In this document: piece after piece, positions 1 to 7,103 of the stretch
Position numbering within the stretch: the first letter of the stretch is position 1
Layout: the number at the start of each line of letters is the position of its first letter
Notes under the pieces: model-generated
Told to the model about the DNA's origin: nothing
What the model saw: only the letters and a program-made list of their open reading frames with translations
The model's database searches: none
Virus record (IMG/VR): IMGVR_UViG_3300026488_000054
Location: 1-21,825 of that record
DNA: 21,825 bases
DNA from: a virus
Direction: 5' to 3' (one strand)
Position numbers and translations under genes: made by a program

Positions 1-31
1 GGGGTTTAATTTTAAGGCGGGAAAAATAAAA

Positions 32-108
32 TGGAGCGGGCGACGGGATTCGAACCCGCGACCCTCAGCTTGGAAGGCTGATGCTCTAGCCAGCTGAGCT
101 ACGCCCGC
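32..108 (-). tRNA. tRNA-Gly (anticodon TCC), CCA encoded
   Basis: Read on the minus strand, a full cloverleaf can be folded. The 7-bp acceptor stem starts GCGGGCG (5' end at 108), followed by a D-arm and an anticodon stem TCAGC/GCTGA closing the loop CTTCCAA. The anticodon is therefore TCC, which reads glycine GGA. The T-arm carries TTCGAAT between GCGGG and CCCGT. The discriminator base is U (position 35), as usual for bacterial tRNA-Gly, and CCA is encoded at 34-32. It lies just downstream of the phage lysis genes on the same strand, so it may be a host gene at the prophage edge or a phage-carried tRNA. Its 5' end faces the phage, the reverse of the usual geometry for integration into a tRNA 3' end. 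Confidence 0.96.
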
Positions 109-127
109 TCATTGGTTGCGGGGGCGG

Positions 128-133
128 ACTATA
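128..133 (-). promoter_or_regulatory. Possible -10 box of a tRNA-Gly promoter
   Basis: On the minus strand the bases read TATAGT, 19 bases before the tRNA 5' end, followed by a GC-rich stretch (CCGCCCCC) of the kind found as a discriminator at stable-RNA promoters. No convincing -35 box sits 16-18 bases upstream, so this is only a candidate. Confidence 0.3.
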
Positions 134-144
134 ACCCCGCTTTG

Positions 145-178
145 CAGCGAGCAGGTTCCAAGCGGTTCCTGCTCGCTG
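145..178. repeat. 11-bp perfect inverted repeat between lysis genes and tRNA
   Basis: The arms CAGCGAGCAGG (145-155) and CCTGCTCGCTG (168-178) are exact reverse complements around a 12-base loop. The structure lies between the last phage gene (stop at 216-218) and the tRNA-Gly. It could end the long late transcript, but there is no U-run after it on either strand, so it is not a textbook intrinsic terminator. A binding site for a dimeric protein, or part of an attachment region, are alternatives. Confidence 0.6.
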
Positions 179-215
179 GCAAATAATATAGCCTATCTGC
201 AGCAGGTGTCAACCT

Positions 216-533
216 CTACTTTATGAAGTGTTTTACCACCTCTATAGCAATCGGCATTGCGACTGTGGCGAGTGCAACGGCGCCGTAGGCAATGCGTTTT
301 AACGCTTGCACTTCGTTTTCAAGTTTTTCTATTCTCTCAATCATAGCCTCTCTCTCTGCAGCAAAACTTTTAATCTGCGTATCAATCCTTATCTGAGCTT
401 TAGCTATCTCTGCAAGCTCCTTGAGGGTTTCTTTTATGTCTTTTATGTCTCCAGCGATTGTTACCACTTTAGACTCTATTTTTGTATATCCTATCTCAAG
501 CCTTCTTAGCCTTTCTTCAATTCCATCGCTCAC
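216..533 (-). CDS. Small coiled-coil protein with C-terminal membrane helix, XhlA-like lysis accessory protein
   Basis: This 105-residue protein has a long charged heptad-like helix (about residues 5-78) followed by one hydrophobic segment (about 81-100) and a short basic tail. That is the layout of XhlA/haemolysin-like proteins that sit beside holins and endolysins in phage lysis cassettes. It starts with GTG at 533, preceded by GGAGG six bases upstream, and overlaps the holin stop by four bases (GTGA), so the two are probably translationally coupled. It is the last gene of the late cluster. A second holin, or a spanin-like partner that spans the envelope, are alternatives. The role is inferred from layout and position, not from a diagnostic motif. 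Confidence 0.6.
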   Translation of the reverse strand: MSDGIEERLRRLEIGYTKIESKVVTIAGDIKDIKETLKELAEIAKAQIRIDTQIKSFAAEREAMIERIEKLENEVQALKRIAYGAVALATVAMPIAIEVVKHFIK

Positions 534-1000
534 TTTGTGCCTCCGAGCCTTTTGATGAACTCGTCTTTATCTTTTGACCCAATAGAGGAGCCGTAGTAGA
601 AAGCAAATATCTGCGTTGTAATCGTTGATAGAACGCCAAGAATGTAAATCACTATATCCTTGCGAGGCCCTTCAAAAGTGCCCTGTGCGAAGTAGAAGAA
701 AAGCAGAAACGTGGCAAGAACGGTTATTAGAGCAAGAATTGAGGGGAAAACCTTGTTAATGAAAGGGGCCGCCTGAGAGATTGACACGGACTTGTAAGCC
801 TCTCTGGCACTCTGAGTATCCTGCAGGTAAGCCTTTTCCCTTTCTAAACTTAACTGCTCCTGCTTTAGACGGAGTTCCTCTTTTTTTAGCATCTGCTCAA
901 AGCGTTCTTTATCGGTCGTCACAAACTCATCTACTATGTCTTTGACTCCCTCTAAGACCCCCTTCCCGGCAAGGGAGCTGAGGAATCCTAAGAAACCCAC
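530..1000 (-). CDS. Holin of the 3-TM / gene-transfer-release family
   Basis: This 156-residue protein has an amphipathic, Lys/Glu/Gln-rich N-terminal half (about 25-75) and two clear membrane segments (about 86-104 and 115-137). The second ends in FAFYYGSSIGSKDKDEF, which resembles the signature ending of the holin family first named for gene-transfer-agent release ('holin of 3TMs'). The short hydrophobic N-terminus (GFLGFLSSLAG) may supply the third membrane contact. Holins form lesions in the inner membrane that let the endolysin reach the cell wall. The start is GTG at 1000 with GGAGG seven bases upstream. It overlaps the end of the endolysin gene by 13 bases. Confidence 0.8.
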   Translation of the reverse strand: MGFLGFLSSLAGKGVLEGVKDIVDEFVTTDKERFEQMLKKEELRLKQEQLSLEREKAYLQDTQSAREAYKSVSISQAAPFINKVFPSILALITVLATFLLFFYFAQGTFEGPRKDIVIYILGVLSTITTQIFAFYYGSSIGSKDKDEFIKRLGGTK

Positions 1001-1494
1001 GATAAAGCCTCCAGCGTTCTGTTTATCCAGCCGCGCAAGTACAGCCCGTAGCGGCTGGGGTTGCGGTTAGCAAGAGCCGTATAGAAGGCTATCCGGGCAA
1101 GGGTATAGTCCTTGACAAAGTCCTCTGGGTCAGCGCTGTTGAGAGCAGAAAGAGTGATGGGACCTAAGATGCCGTCTGCCTTTACCCCTAAAACCCTCTG
1201 GGCGAGTTTGACGGCTTGCCTAATCCCCATGTTGACCGCCGCCTCAAAAAGAAGGTCTCGGATTTTCTCGCTTTCTACTTTTTCAAGCGGCTTGTAGAAG
1301 TTGTCGTAGTAAAACTTTTCTACAAGCTCAAAGGGAGGGAGTTCCCCCCTGTCTATGTAAATCCACCCCTCCCACTCGGGATGGGCTTTACGGTAGATGC
1401 CGGCGTAGGTTTCTGCATCTTCGGTAGGGTTGCGGTGTAGCTTGAGTCCTCCTTCAAGTTCTAAAACCTTAGCAAGGGCGTCTTTGAAGGGCAC
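988..1494 (-). CDS. Endolysin: GH108-type N-acetylmuramidase with C-terminal peptidoglycan-binding domain
   Basis: This 168-residue protein matches the plan of the ZliS/secretion-activator family. An N-terminal LELEGG motif places the likely catalytic glutamate at residue 14, and ETYAGIYRKAHPEW (about 28-41) follows, as in glycoside hydrolase family 108. The C-terminal part carries a peptidoglycan-binding-3-like segment (about 83-118, with GVKADGILGPITLSALN) and the family's RYGLYLRGWINR ending. It should cleave the glycan strands of peptidoglycan during lysis. Start is GTG at 1494 with AGAGGTG upstream. It overlaps the preceding peptidase gene by 26 bases and is followed directly by the holin. 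No signal peptide is seen, so export depends on the holin. Confidence 0.88.
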   Translation of the reverse strand: MPFKDALAKVLELEGGLKLHRNPTEDAETYAGIYRKAHPEWEGWIYIDRGELPPFELVEKFYYDNFYKPLEKVESEKIRDLLFEAAVNMGIRQAVKLAQRVLGVKADGILGPITLSALNSADPEDFVKDYTLARIAFYTALANRNPSRYGLYLRGWINRTLEALSWVS

Positions 1495-1990
1495 CTTTCA
1501 CCTCTGGAAGTTTTGTTGAATACTCAAACTTCAAAAGAGGGCTCTTTAAAAAGAGTCTTGGGCTGACTTCCGGGGGGTGGGTATTCTTGAGGAGTTCCAC
1601 TCCGGCATATTTGAATGCCGCAAATACCAGCTCAGAGCAGAACCATCTATTGCTCTTTTCCAGCTTCCAGTTCCGAAGGGGGAAGCCGAGAATGCCCAGC
1701 CAGTCGTAGGGCTTTCCCACTTGGTCCTTTAGGAAGATTTCCATCAAGTCTTTCTGAGGCTCTGACACTCTTACAGAATAAACGGCAAACTCCGTTCCCG
1801 GTGTGTGAACTTCTGAAAACTTTCCGTATCTAACGCCGTTCCACCACGCCTCTACTACTACCGGGTCGTTAGGGTCTGATAGGTCAAGGCAGTAGGCTAT
1901 GTGAGTATAAGGAAAGCCCCACTGCCACCACCTGATGAGGCGGGAAGTGAGGCTGATGCCTTTTGAGGCAAGGATATAAGCCTTAATCAC
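1469..1990 (-). CDS. Permuted papain-like amidase/peptidase (YiiX/YaeF type)
   Basis: From the GTG start the protein has 173 residues. Its conserved points come in the order expected for circularly permuted NlpC/P60-like enzymes: a histidine in YTHIAY (H30), a glutamate in VVVEAWW (E47), the KPYDWLGILGF block (about 93-103), and late the nucleophile candidate C118 in WFCSELVFAAF. The family includes lipid- and peptide-amide hydrolases, and phage members are often placed near tail or lysis genes. I prefer the GTG at 1990 because AGAGG lies six bases upstream. A TTG at 1996 would add two residues but has no spacing to the ribosome site. It sits between the tail-fibre block and the muramidase, so a second wall-cutting activity (peptide side) is plausible. 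Confidence 0.75.
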   Translation of the reverse strand: MIKAYILASKGISLTSRLIRWWQWGFPYTHIAYCLDLSDPNDPVVVEAWWNGVRYGKFSEVHTPGTEFAVYSVRVSEPQKDLMEIFLKDQVGKPYDWLGILGFPLRNWKLEKSNRWFCSELVFAAFKYAGVELLKNTHPPEVSPRLFLKSPLLKFEYSTKLPEVKGALQRRPC

Positions 1991-2513
1991 CTTCAACCTC
2001 TAAGGGGATTTGGGCATAGGCATCTTGGCAAAGTCGCTTCACGTCTAAGGAAAGGAGCTCTTCAAGGGTCATTGAGTCAACTTGCTCCTCAAGTTTGGCT
2101 TCGGCTTTCCAAATCGCCTCTTTCCATGCAATGATGCGAGCAATTTCAACTGCTCTTTCAAAGTCGGGAATTAAGTCTTCTGGAATGGAAAGCTTAGAGA
2201 TAGCTTCGTCTATTGTTTTTTTACCGAGAATTACCTGAACTGTCTCTTTTCTCACCTGCTCGGGAGGGATACCGTGAGCATCAAACACTCCTTCAAGCCA
2301 ACTCTTCTCTGATACAAGGTCTACGAGGTCTTCGTCTATGGAGAAAAGCTTTTGTTGAACATAGCGGTCAGTAGCTTGTGAGAGTTCTTCTTTTTGCTTT
2401 TCTTTGACTATGTCTATGTCTATCCCCTGGGCTTGGAGTTCTTGAATTGTTTCACTGTCAATATGCATGTTTACATATTCTTTATTACCTACCTTCAGAG
2501 TAAAGAATGGCAT
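1983..2513 (-). CDS. Unknown protein downstream of the tail fibre
   Basis: I do not recognise this 176-residue protein. It begins with a short beta-like segment (FFTLKVGNKEYVNMHI), then is mostly helical and acidic (pI clearly below 7), with no membrane helix, Cys pair or nucleotide-binding motif. Its position right after the fibre gene makes a fibre-assembly chaperone or a tail accessory protein possible, but nothing in the residues proves it. The start ATG at 2513 has a good GGAGGT site about six to eight bases upstream. Its stop overlaps the start of the peptidase gene. Confidence 0.55.
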   Translation of the reverse strand: MPFFTLKVGNKEYVNMHIDSETIQELQAQGIDIDIVKEKQKEELSQATDRYVQQKLFSIDEDLVDLVSEKSWLEGVFDAHGIPPEQVRKETVQVILGKKTIDEAISKLSIPEDLIPDFERAVEIARIIAWKEAIWKAEAKLEEQVDSMTLEELLSLDVKRLCQDAYAQIPLEVEGD

Positions 2514-2524
2514 GACCTACCTCC

Positions 2525-3400
2525 TTATAGGGAAACGTTAGATAGAACATTTCTGGGTGTACCATCAGGGTTTCTTGATATACCATCTATCAAGTCTGGT
2601 AGCGAGATATTACTGTCAGTGTTGTCGGTGATAGTGACAACGCCAAATTGCAGGGCAGTAGGGGAGTAATATGCTTGCAAAAGACGTGCATTCGCACTAT
2701 TCACTACTATTTCTGTACCCCAAAATTGAGACACAAGAAAATCATATCCTCCACCATAGTTGAAACCGTTGATTAGCTTAAAGTCACGATTGAGTATTAT
2801 TTTGTTGTAGTGGAATGAGATACCTACTGCTCCATAACTGTTGTAGCGAGGTATAAGCAATGAGTTATAAGTTGAGTGTGCAGGTTTATCTCCGTTGTAC
2901 TCTGGCAGAAGTAAATCAACCTTGTCAAAGTTAATGTGACCACCATCAACACCGATGTAGTTGAGAACAACTGTATCGGTTCCTTCCGAAACGACAGTTG
3001 TGATAATTGGGTTATCACCAGTTCCCCATTTTGTTAACTTTACCCGTCTTCCTCTCAGAGCAATGTTCTTGTTAATTAGAAATGTTGTTGCGGCTTTTAA
3101 GTAAATAGTTCCTATCCCTCCAGGAGGGATACTTTCTATTGCTTTTTCTATTGTTAAGAACGGAGCATTTTCTGTTCCTGGATTGTCGTCGGAGCCACTT
3201 ATAGGGTCAAGATAGAAAGCTGCATTCCACTTATTAGGTAAAGCATCAATACTATTTTTGTTTTCATTTATAGCTGCTACAAGATTTGTTTTATTCTGAG
3301 TTAATAAAGCATCTAAGTCCCCGATTGCATAAACTGTTCTCTCATTGAGATTGTCAGCATCAAGTGGAGTAATTCCATCTTCAAAAGGTGAAGGCCTCAT
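2525..3400 (-). CDS. Tail fibre / receptor-binding protein with beta-helix domain
   Basis: The 291-residue protein starts with DGITPLDADNLNERTV, a form common at the N-terminus of phage structural proteins that attach to the tail or baseplate. A short helical spacer follows (about 28-55). From about 65 on, the motif GSDDNPGTENAPFLTIEKAI opens a right-handed parallel beta-helix, as in DUF1565/pectate-lyase-like fibres, followed by repetitive short strands to the end. Such domains form trimeric spikes that bind or cut cell-surface polysaccharide. No catalytic acid pair can be assigned by eye. ATG at 3400 has AGGAGG six bases upstream. It lies directly after the hub gene, as receptor-binding genes usually do. 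Confidence 0.75.
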   Translation of the reverse strand: MRPSPFEDGITPLDADNLNERTVYAIGDLDALLTQNKTNLVAAINENKNSIDALPNKWNAAFYLDPISGSDDNPGTENAPFLTIEKAIESIPPGGIGTIYLKAATTFLINKNIALRGRRVKLTKWGTGDNPIITTVVSEGTDTVVLNYIGVDGGHINFDKVDLLLPEYNGDKPAHSTYNSLLIPRYNSYGAVGISFHYNKIILNRDFKLINGFNYGGGYDFLVSQFWGTEIVVNSANARLLQAYYSPTALQFGVVTITDNTDSNISLPDLIDGISRNPDGTPRNVLSNVSL

Positions 3401-3414
3401 TTTGGTCCTCCTAA

Positions 3415-6400
3415 TTAAACGGTTTGAATCGCCTCAAACTCTATTTCGTTTTTCCAGATGTCCTGGGATTTCTTCGTTATTAGGTAGTTTCCAGAGGTAA
3501 GAGAGGTTTGAAGGGCTATAACGTCCCCACGTTCAAGAGCAAGCCACTTGAGTGGTGTCCTAAATCTCACAATCTTGCGTGGCTGTTTAACCCTGTTCAA
3601 AATCCTCTCCACAATAGAGGTATCTGTTATAAGGCTAAATCGAATTTCTTTTCGTCTTTGTAGGGTTTGTGAGGGTTCGTTAACGGTCAGTGAGGTATTC
3701 CGAAAAGTTCCTGTTATTTCTGAGTAGAGAGAATCAAAGGGAGTCCAGCTTACGGTAAGGCTTCCAGCTATTATGTCATCTTCGGTTATTGTTGCTACGG
3801 GAGTATTTTTGTTCTTGTCTACGAGCTTTTTGCCAAAAAGATAGTGATCCGTTTCATAGGCTATTTCCTTTATGGCCTCCCGGGCTGTAGTCTGTTCTGT
3901 AAGAGCTCCATTAACGTAAATTCCCGAGAAGCTATCAAGACTAACTGCTGAAACTCCTACTTTCTCAAGGATTTCGTTTATGCACTCATCGGGCTTAGTG
4001 ATAGATCTGTAAGCCCTAACCTTAACCGTATCTGGAAACCGGTAGGAGACTGGGAAATATTCAACAACTAACCAGCAGCGCTGAATCAAAACAGCAGAAG
4101 GGTCATCGTTAAGGTGGGTGATTTTTACATCAAGATTTACAAGCTCATCAAAAGAAAAAACTGGCAATTCAAAAAACTCAACGGTTGTAACGGTGTTATT
4201 GGGTTCTTCTTTCTCAAGGATTCTCTTTTCCTCTATATCAGAAATTCCCCCGGTGGCAGGGTCAATTTGCAGGGCTGTATAGGTTTCATCTATACCTTCT
4301 GTTTTTATCGTTGCTACAGCTTGAGCAGAATTGATTGTGAACTTTGCCCAGCTATCACTTGCTCCACTTTCACTCAAAGAAACCGGAATAGTCGTTGTAT
4401 AAGTGTCTTGCGTCCACTGAAGAGTTTGATTGTTGAGATTAGTTCCAGAACCGCTATAAACTGTAGTTTCATTTATTTTTGCCTCTACGCTGTCAGGTGC
4501 ACTTCCTGCTGGATCTTCGTAGTTATAAGTTCTTGAAATGGAATTGATTTTTAGGGCTGTATGAGTAGTAGTAGGACTATCCATGTCCTTTGTAGAAAAA
4601 TTGGCATAAACAGAAATGAAAAATTCATTACTGGTGGTAGACCAGGAAACTTTTCCCGGAGAGTAATCGATAATATCTCCAGATTTGGAGAATATATTTG
4701 TACCACCAGCATAGATGTAGAAATTGGCAGAACCTGCTACTGAACCATCCTCGTTATAGTAAACAGCACCACGATAGTTATAGTAATCAAAATCAATAGT
4801 AACGGTAGCATTTGTTATGTTATGCCCTACATCTGAAAAAACTACTTTTGCACAATCTATAAGGGAAACTGAAACAGAAGTTTGCCCCTGTTCTATTTGG
4901 TTATCTATTTTCCATTCGTGTTCTCCTACCTTATAATTGTCGTCATAATCGTAAATCGTTGCGTCCTGAGAACCTGAACCTGTAACCACCTCGTCAGAAC
5001 TAACCGATAAACTCCAACCTATTGTATATTCAACGCTTTGAACAGTATCGTTGCTACCGAGGGTTAACTGAGGGAAAGAGATATTCTGAGAAACTGTCTG
5101 ATTTGTAGCTTGGATGGTAAACGGAACGTTTGTTGCTGTTTGTGTCTGGGTGCTCGTTGTTTTAATATACATAAGATGACCGTGAGCAAAATCAAAACCA
5201 ACATCGTGGTTGTGAGATATGTCTACTATATTTGTATTGGTTTTTGGAAAGGAGTTTGAAATTCCTTTGAGGTAGAAGGTTTTAGAAAATTTTCCGTTGG
5301 TTGCATCTATTTGGATTGTCGGAAACTTTCCGTCCTCTCCAAGTTCTGCCCAGTATTCAACTGCAAGCCAAGCTCTGTTTAGTTTTCCTTTTATATCAAA
5401 GGCTGAGTTCCGAACTAAATGAAGTTTTCTACTATCGGGAATATCTACATAAACAATTCTATGGGCATAGAGAACCTTTATTTCAGCACTTGAAACATTA
5501 TTCCCTAAATCAACCTTAATGCTTAAACTCTTTTTGTCTGCTGGGTTAAGAAAAACTCCTTCGTAAACGCTTCTCTGCGTCCAGCTTCCTTTTCCAGAGT
5601 GAGTATTGGTTATAGCGCCATCAATAGTGACAGTTAAAGAAGTATCAGGTGGCGGTTGGGTTTCTTTATCATAAGAGACAGAGTAAGCCGTTACCTGGTA
5701 GATGAGGTAAATCTCTGTCTTGGCAATGGTCCCCACAGGAGGCGTGTAATCGGGAAACTCCACGCTCAGGTCTATTCCAGCCCCGCCGGCTGGGAGTTGT
5801 GAAGCTTTGAATGCTTTTTTAATGGTCGTTGCGGGAGTTAGAACAGCAGCGTCAAGTCCCGGCTCTATTGCCATTTCAGGGAAAACAGCTGTGTTGGAGC
5901 TCCCCACCACGTCAAAGTCAAAGCTTTCTTGTGTAGGGGATTCAGCGTAGAAAGGTATTTTCCCAATTGTTATCTCTGCATTCGTCAGGTCAGCCGTATA
6001 GTCTGTAATTTCCTGCCCGTCCGCCTTGACGGAGATTACTGAGTCTAAAGGCTTATCACAGACTTTCCATTTTTGAGTAGTGCCTTGCGAAACGGTGGCG
6101 CCATACAGATGCACGTCAGGCGTAGTATTGTTATAGCCCCGCTGACAATTCAGAAAATCAGTAGCGGTTTTCCCTTCGTAGTAGATTTGCTCGTTGTCTA
6201 TGTGGAGAACCCCTGAGTCAGCAAAGCCCTCCGTGCTGTCAACTGTTATCGTTGTGTCGTCTTTAGTGAGAGTCTCTTTGAGCGTTGCAGTTGCGGGTGT
6301 TTCAATACAGACTGCTTCAACTTCAAAATCACCAAAACCTTTAGGGATAACCTTTCCTTTGTCGCGAGCCAGTGGATATTTGGTCTCGTCAACAGTTTCC

Positions 6401-6738
6401 AAGATGTCTATGTCAAGTTTTATATTTTCGTCGGCAATGGTTATGTCTATTTTTGTTTCAGTTTCCTGGAGCTCTATAACAATGCCCTTAAACAAAAGAA
6501 GCTCCTCGGAGAACCCTTGAAATGTTTGATATATCTCTACGACATCACCTATGCTAACGGTTGTCTGCCTTGCGATAGAAAAGGCGTACTCGTTAGTTCC
6601 TTCCTCGTAGAGCTCCTGAATGTTCCCAAAGTCAACGACCAGGGAAGTAACATCATTACCGTTGATGAGAATTTTTAGAACCGGAAAGCTTGAAGTTTTT
6701 TGAATCTCTTGAGCTAAAGCTTCAGGAAGCTCTTTCAT
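3415..6738 (-). CDS. Large tail hub / tail tip protein
   Basis: At 1,107 residues this is the largest product in the window. The N-terminal 110 residues look like the beta-rich hub domain of siphophage tail-tip proteins. Residues about 150-205 hold a module often seen in phage structural proteins (TITVDSTEGFADSG, then IDNEQIYYEGK and NCQRGYN). The middle (about 230-890) is Ser/Thr/Asn-rich, strand-rich and low in charge, suggesting several carbohydrate-binding or Ig-like beta-sandwiches. The C-terminal 210 residues (KVRAYRSITKPDECINEILEKVGV to the end) again resemble a hub domain. The ATG at 6738 overlaps the upstream stop (ATGA). Its place after tape measure and distal tail protein, before the fibre, supports the call. 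A copy of the dispersed 31-bp element lies within its 3' end (3659-3689). Confidence 0.75.
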   Translation of the reverse strand: MKELPEALAQEIQKTSSFPVLKILINGNDVTSLVVDFGNIQELYEEGTNEYAFSIARQTTVSIGDVVEIYQTFQGFSEELLLFKGIVIELQETETKIDITIADENIKLDIDILETVDETKYPLARDKGKVIPKGFGDFEVEAVCIETPATATLKETLTKDDTTITVDSTEGFADSGVLHIDNEQIYYEGKTATDFLNCQRGYNNTTPDVHLYGATVSQGTTQKWKVCDKPLDSVISVKADGQEITDYTADLTNAEITIGKIPFYAESPTQESFDFDVVGSSNTAVFPEMAIEPGLDAAVLTPATTIKKAFKASQLPAGGAGIDLSVEFPDYTPPVGTIAKTEIYLIYQVTAYSVSYDKETQPPPDTSLTVTIDGAITNTHSGKGSWTQRSVYEGVFLNPADKKSLSIKVDLGNNVSSAEIKVLYAHRIVYVDIPDSRKLHLVRNSAFDIKGKLNRAWLAVEYWAELGEDGKFPTIQIDATNGKFSKTFYLKGISNSFPKTNTNIVDISHNHDVGFDFAHGHLMYIKTTSTQTQTATNVPFTIQATNQTVSQNISFPQLTLGSNDTVQSVEYTIGWSLSVSSDEVVTGSGSQDATIYDYDDNYKVGEHEWKIDNQIEQGQTSVSVSLIDCAKVVFSDVGHNITNATVTIDFDYYNYRGAVYYNEDGSVAGSANFYIYAGGTNIFSKSGDIIDYSPGKVSWSTTSNEFFISVYANFSTKDMDSPTTTHTALKINSISRTYNYEDPAGSAPDSVEAKINETTVYSGSGTNLNNQTLQWTQDTYTTTIPVSLSESGASDSWAKFTINSAQAVATIKTEGIDETYTALQIDPATGGISDIEEKRILEKEEPNNTVTTVEFFELPVFSFDELVNLDVKITHLNDDPSAVLIQRCWLVVEYFPVSYRFPDTVKVRAYRSITKPDECINEILEKVGVSAVSLDSFSGIYVNGALTEQTTAREAIKEIAYETDHYLFGKKLVDKNKNTPVATITEDDIIAGSLTVSWTPFDSLYSEITGTFRNTSLTVNEPSQTLQRRKEIRFSLITDTSIVERILNRVKQPRKIVRFRTPLKWLALERGDVIALQTSLTSGNYLITKKSQDIWKNEIEFEAIQTV
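3659..3689 (+). repeat. Dispersed 31-bp element, copy C (inside tail hub gene)
   Basis: TGTA is followed by two tandem 10-base units, GGGTTTGTGA (3663-3672) and GGGTTCGTTA (3673-3682), then ACGGTCA. It matches copy A (14041-14071) at 27 of 31 positions and copy B (18178-18208) at 25. Here the opposite strand encodes NEPSQTLQR of the hub. Confidence 0.75.
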
Positions 6739-7103
6739 CCTTCAACCCTCAGCTTGATAGTCCCTTTGTAGCCTCCGGGCATAAAGTTTTCAAACTCTAT
6801 TGAGTCTTGCCAAAAACGAACCATGTAGGCAGTATCACCGCTCGCGTCAGGATAGAACTCCCAGGTTTTTCCTTGCCCTTCCTGCTTTTCAAACCACCCT
6901 TTCAACTTTTCGTAATCGTCAGCAGGCAAATAATCCCAAGAGAGCTCAAGGATTCTCTCCTTGTAGCGTGTATAGGTGAAAACCCTCCCGGTCTGGGTAA
7001 CTGTGGTTGTTTGATTGAATCGGGAGCTCTCCTTTAGAGGGAAACTTGGAGCAAGGATAATGACCTCATCTGTATCGTCTTTGAGCTTAATAAAGCTAAT
7101 CAA
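6735..7103 (-). CDS. Distal/minor tail protein
   Basis: The protein has 122 residues, is rich in beta strands and aromatics, and has the pattern WEFYPDASGDTAYMVRF...F...GGYKGTIKLRVEG. That is typical of short minor tail proteins lying between the tape measure and the hub (distal tail, M- or L-like). It would bridge tail tube and tip. The start is a TTG at 7103 with GGAGG five to six bases upstream, and the gene overlaps the tape-measure stop by eight bases. It ends in an ATGA junction with the hub gene. The assignment rests mainly on size, fold type and position. Confidence 0.65.
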   Translation of the reverse strand: MISFIKLKDDTDEVIILAPSFPLKESSRFNQTTTVTQTGRVFTYTRYKERILELSWDYLPADDYEKLKGWFEKQEGQGKTWEFYPDASGDTAYMVRFWQDSIEFENFMPGGYKGTIKLRVEG

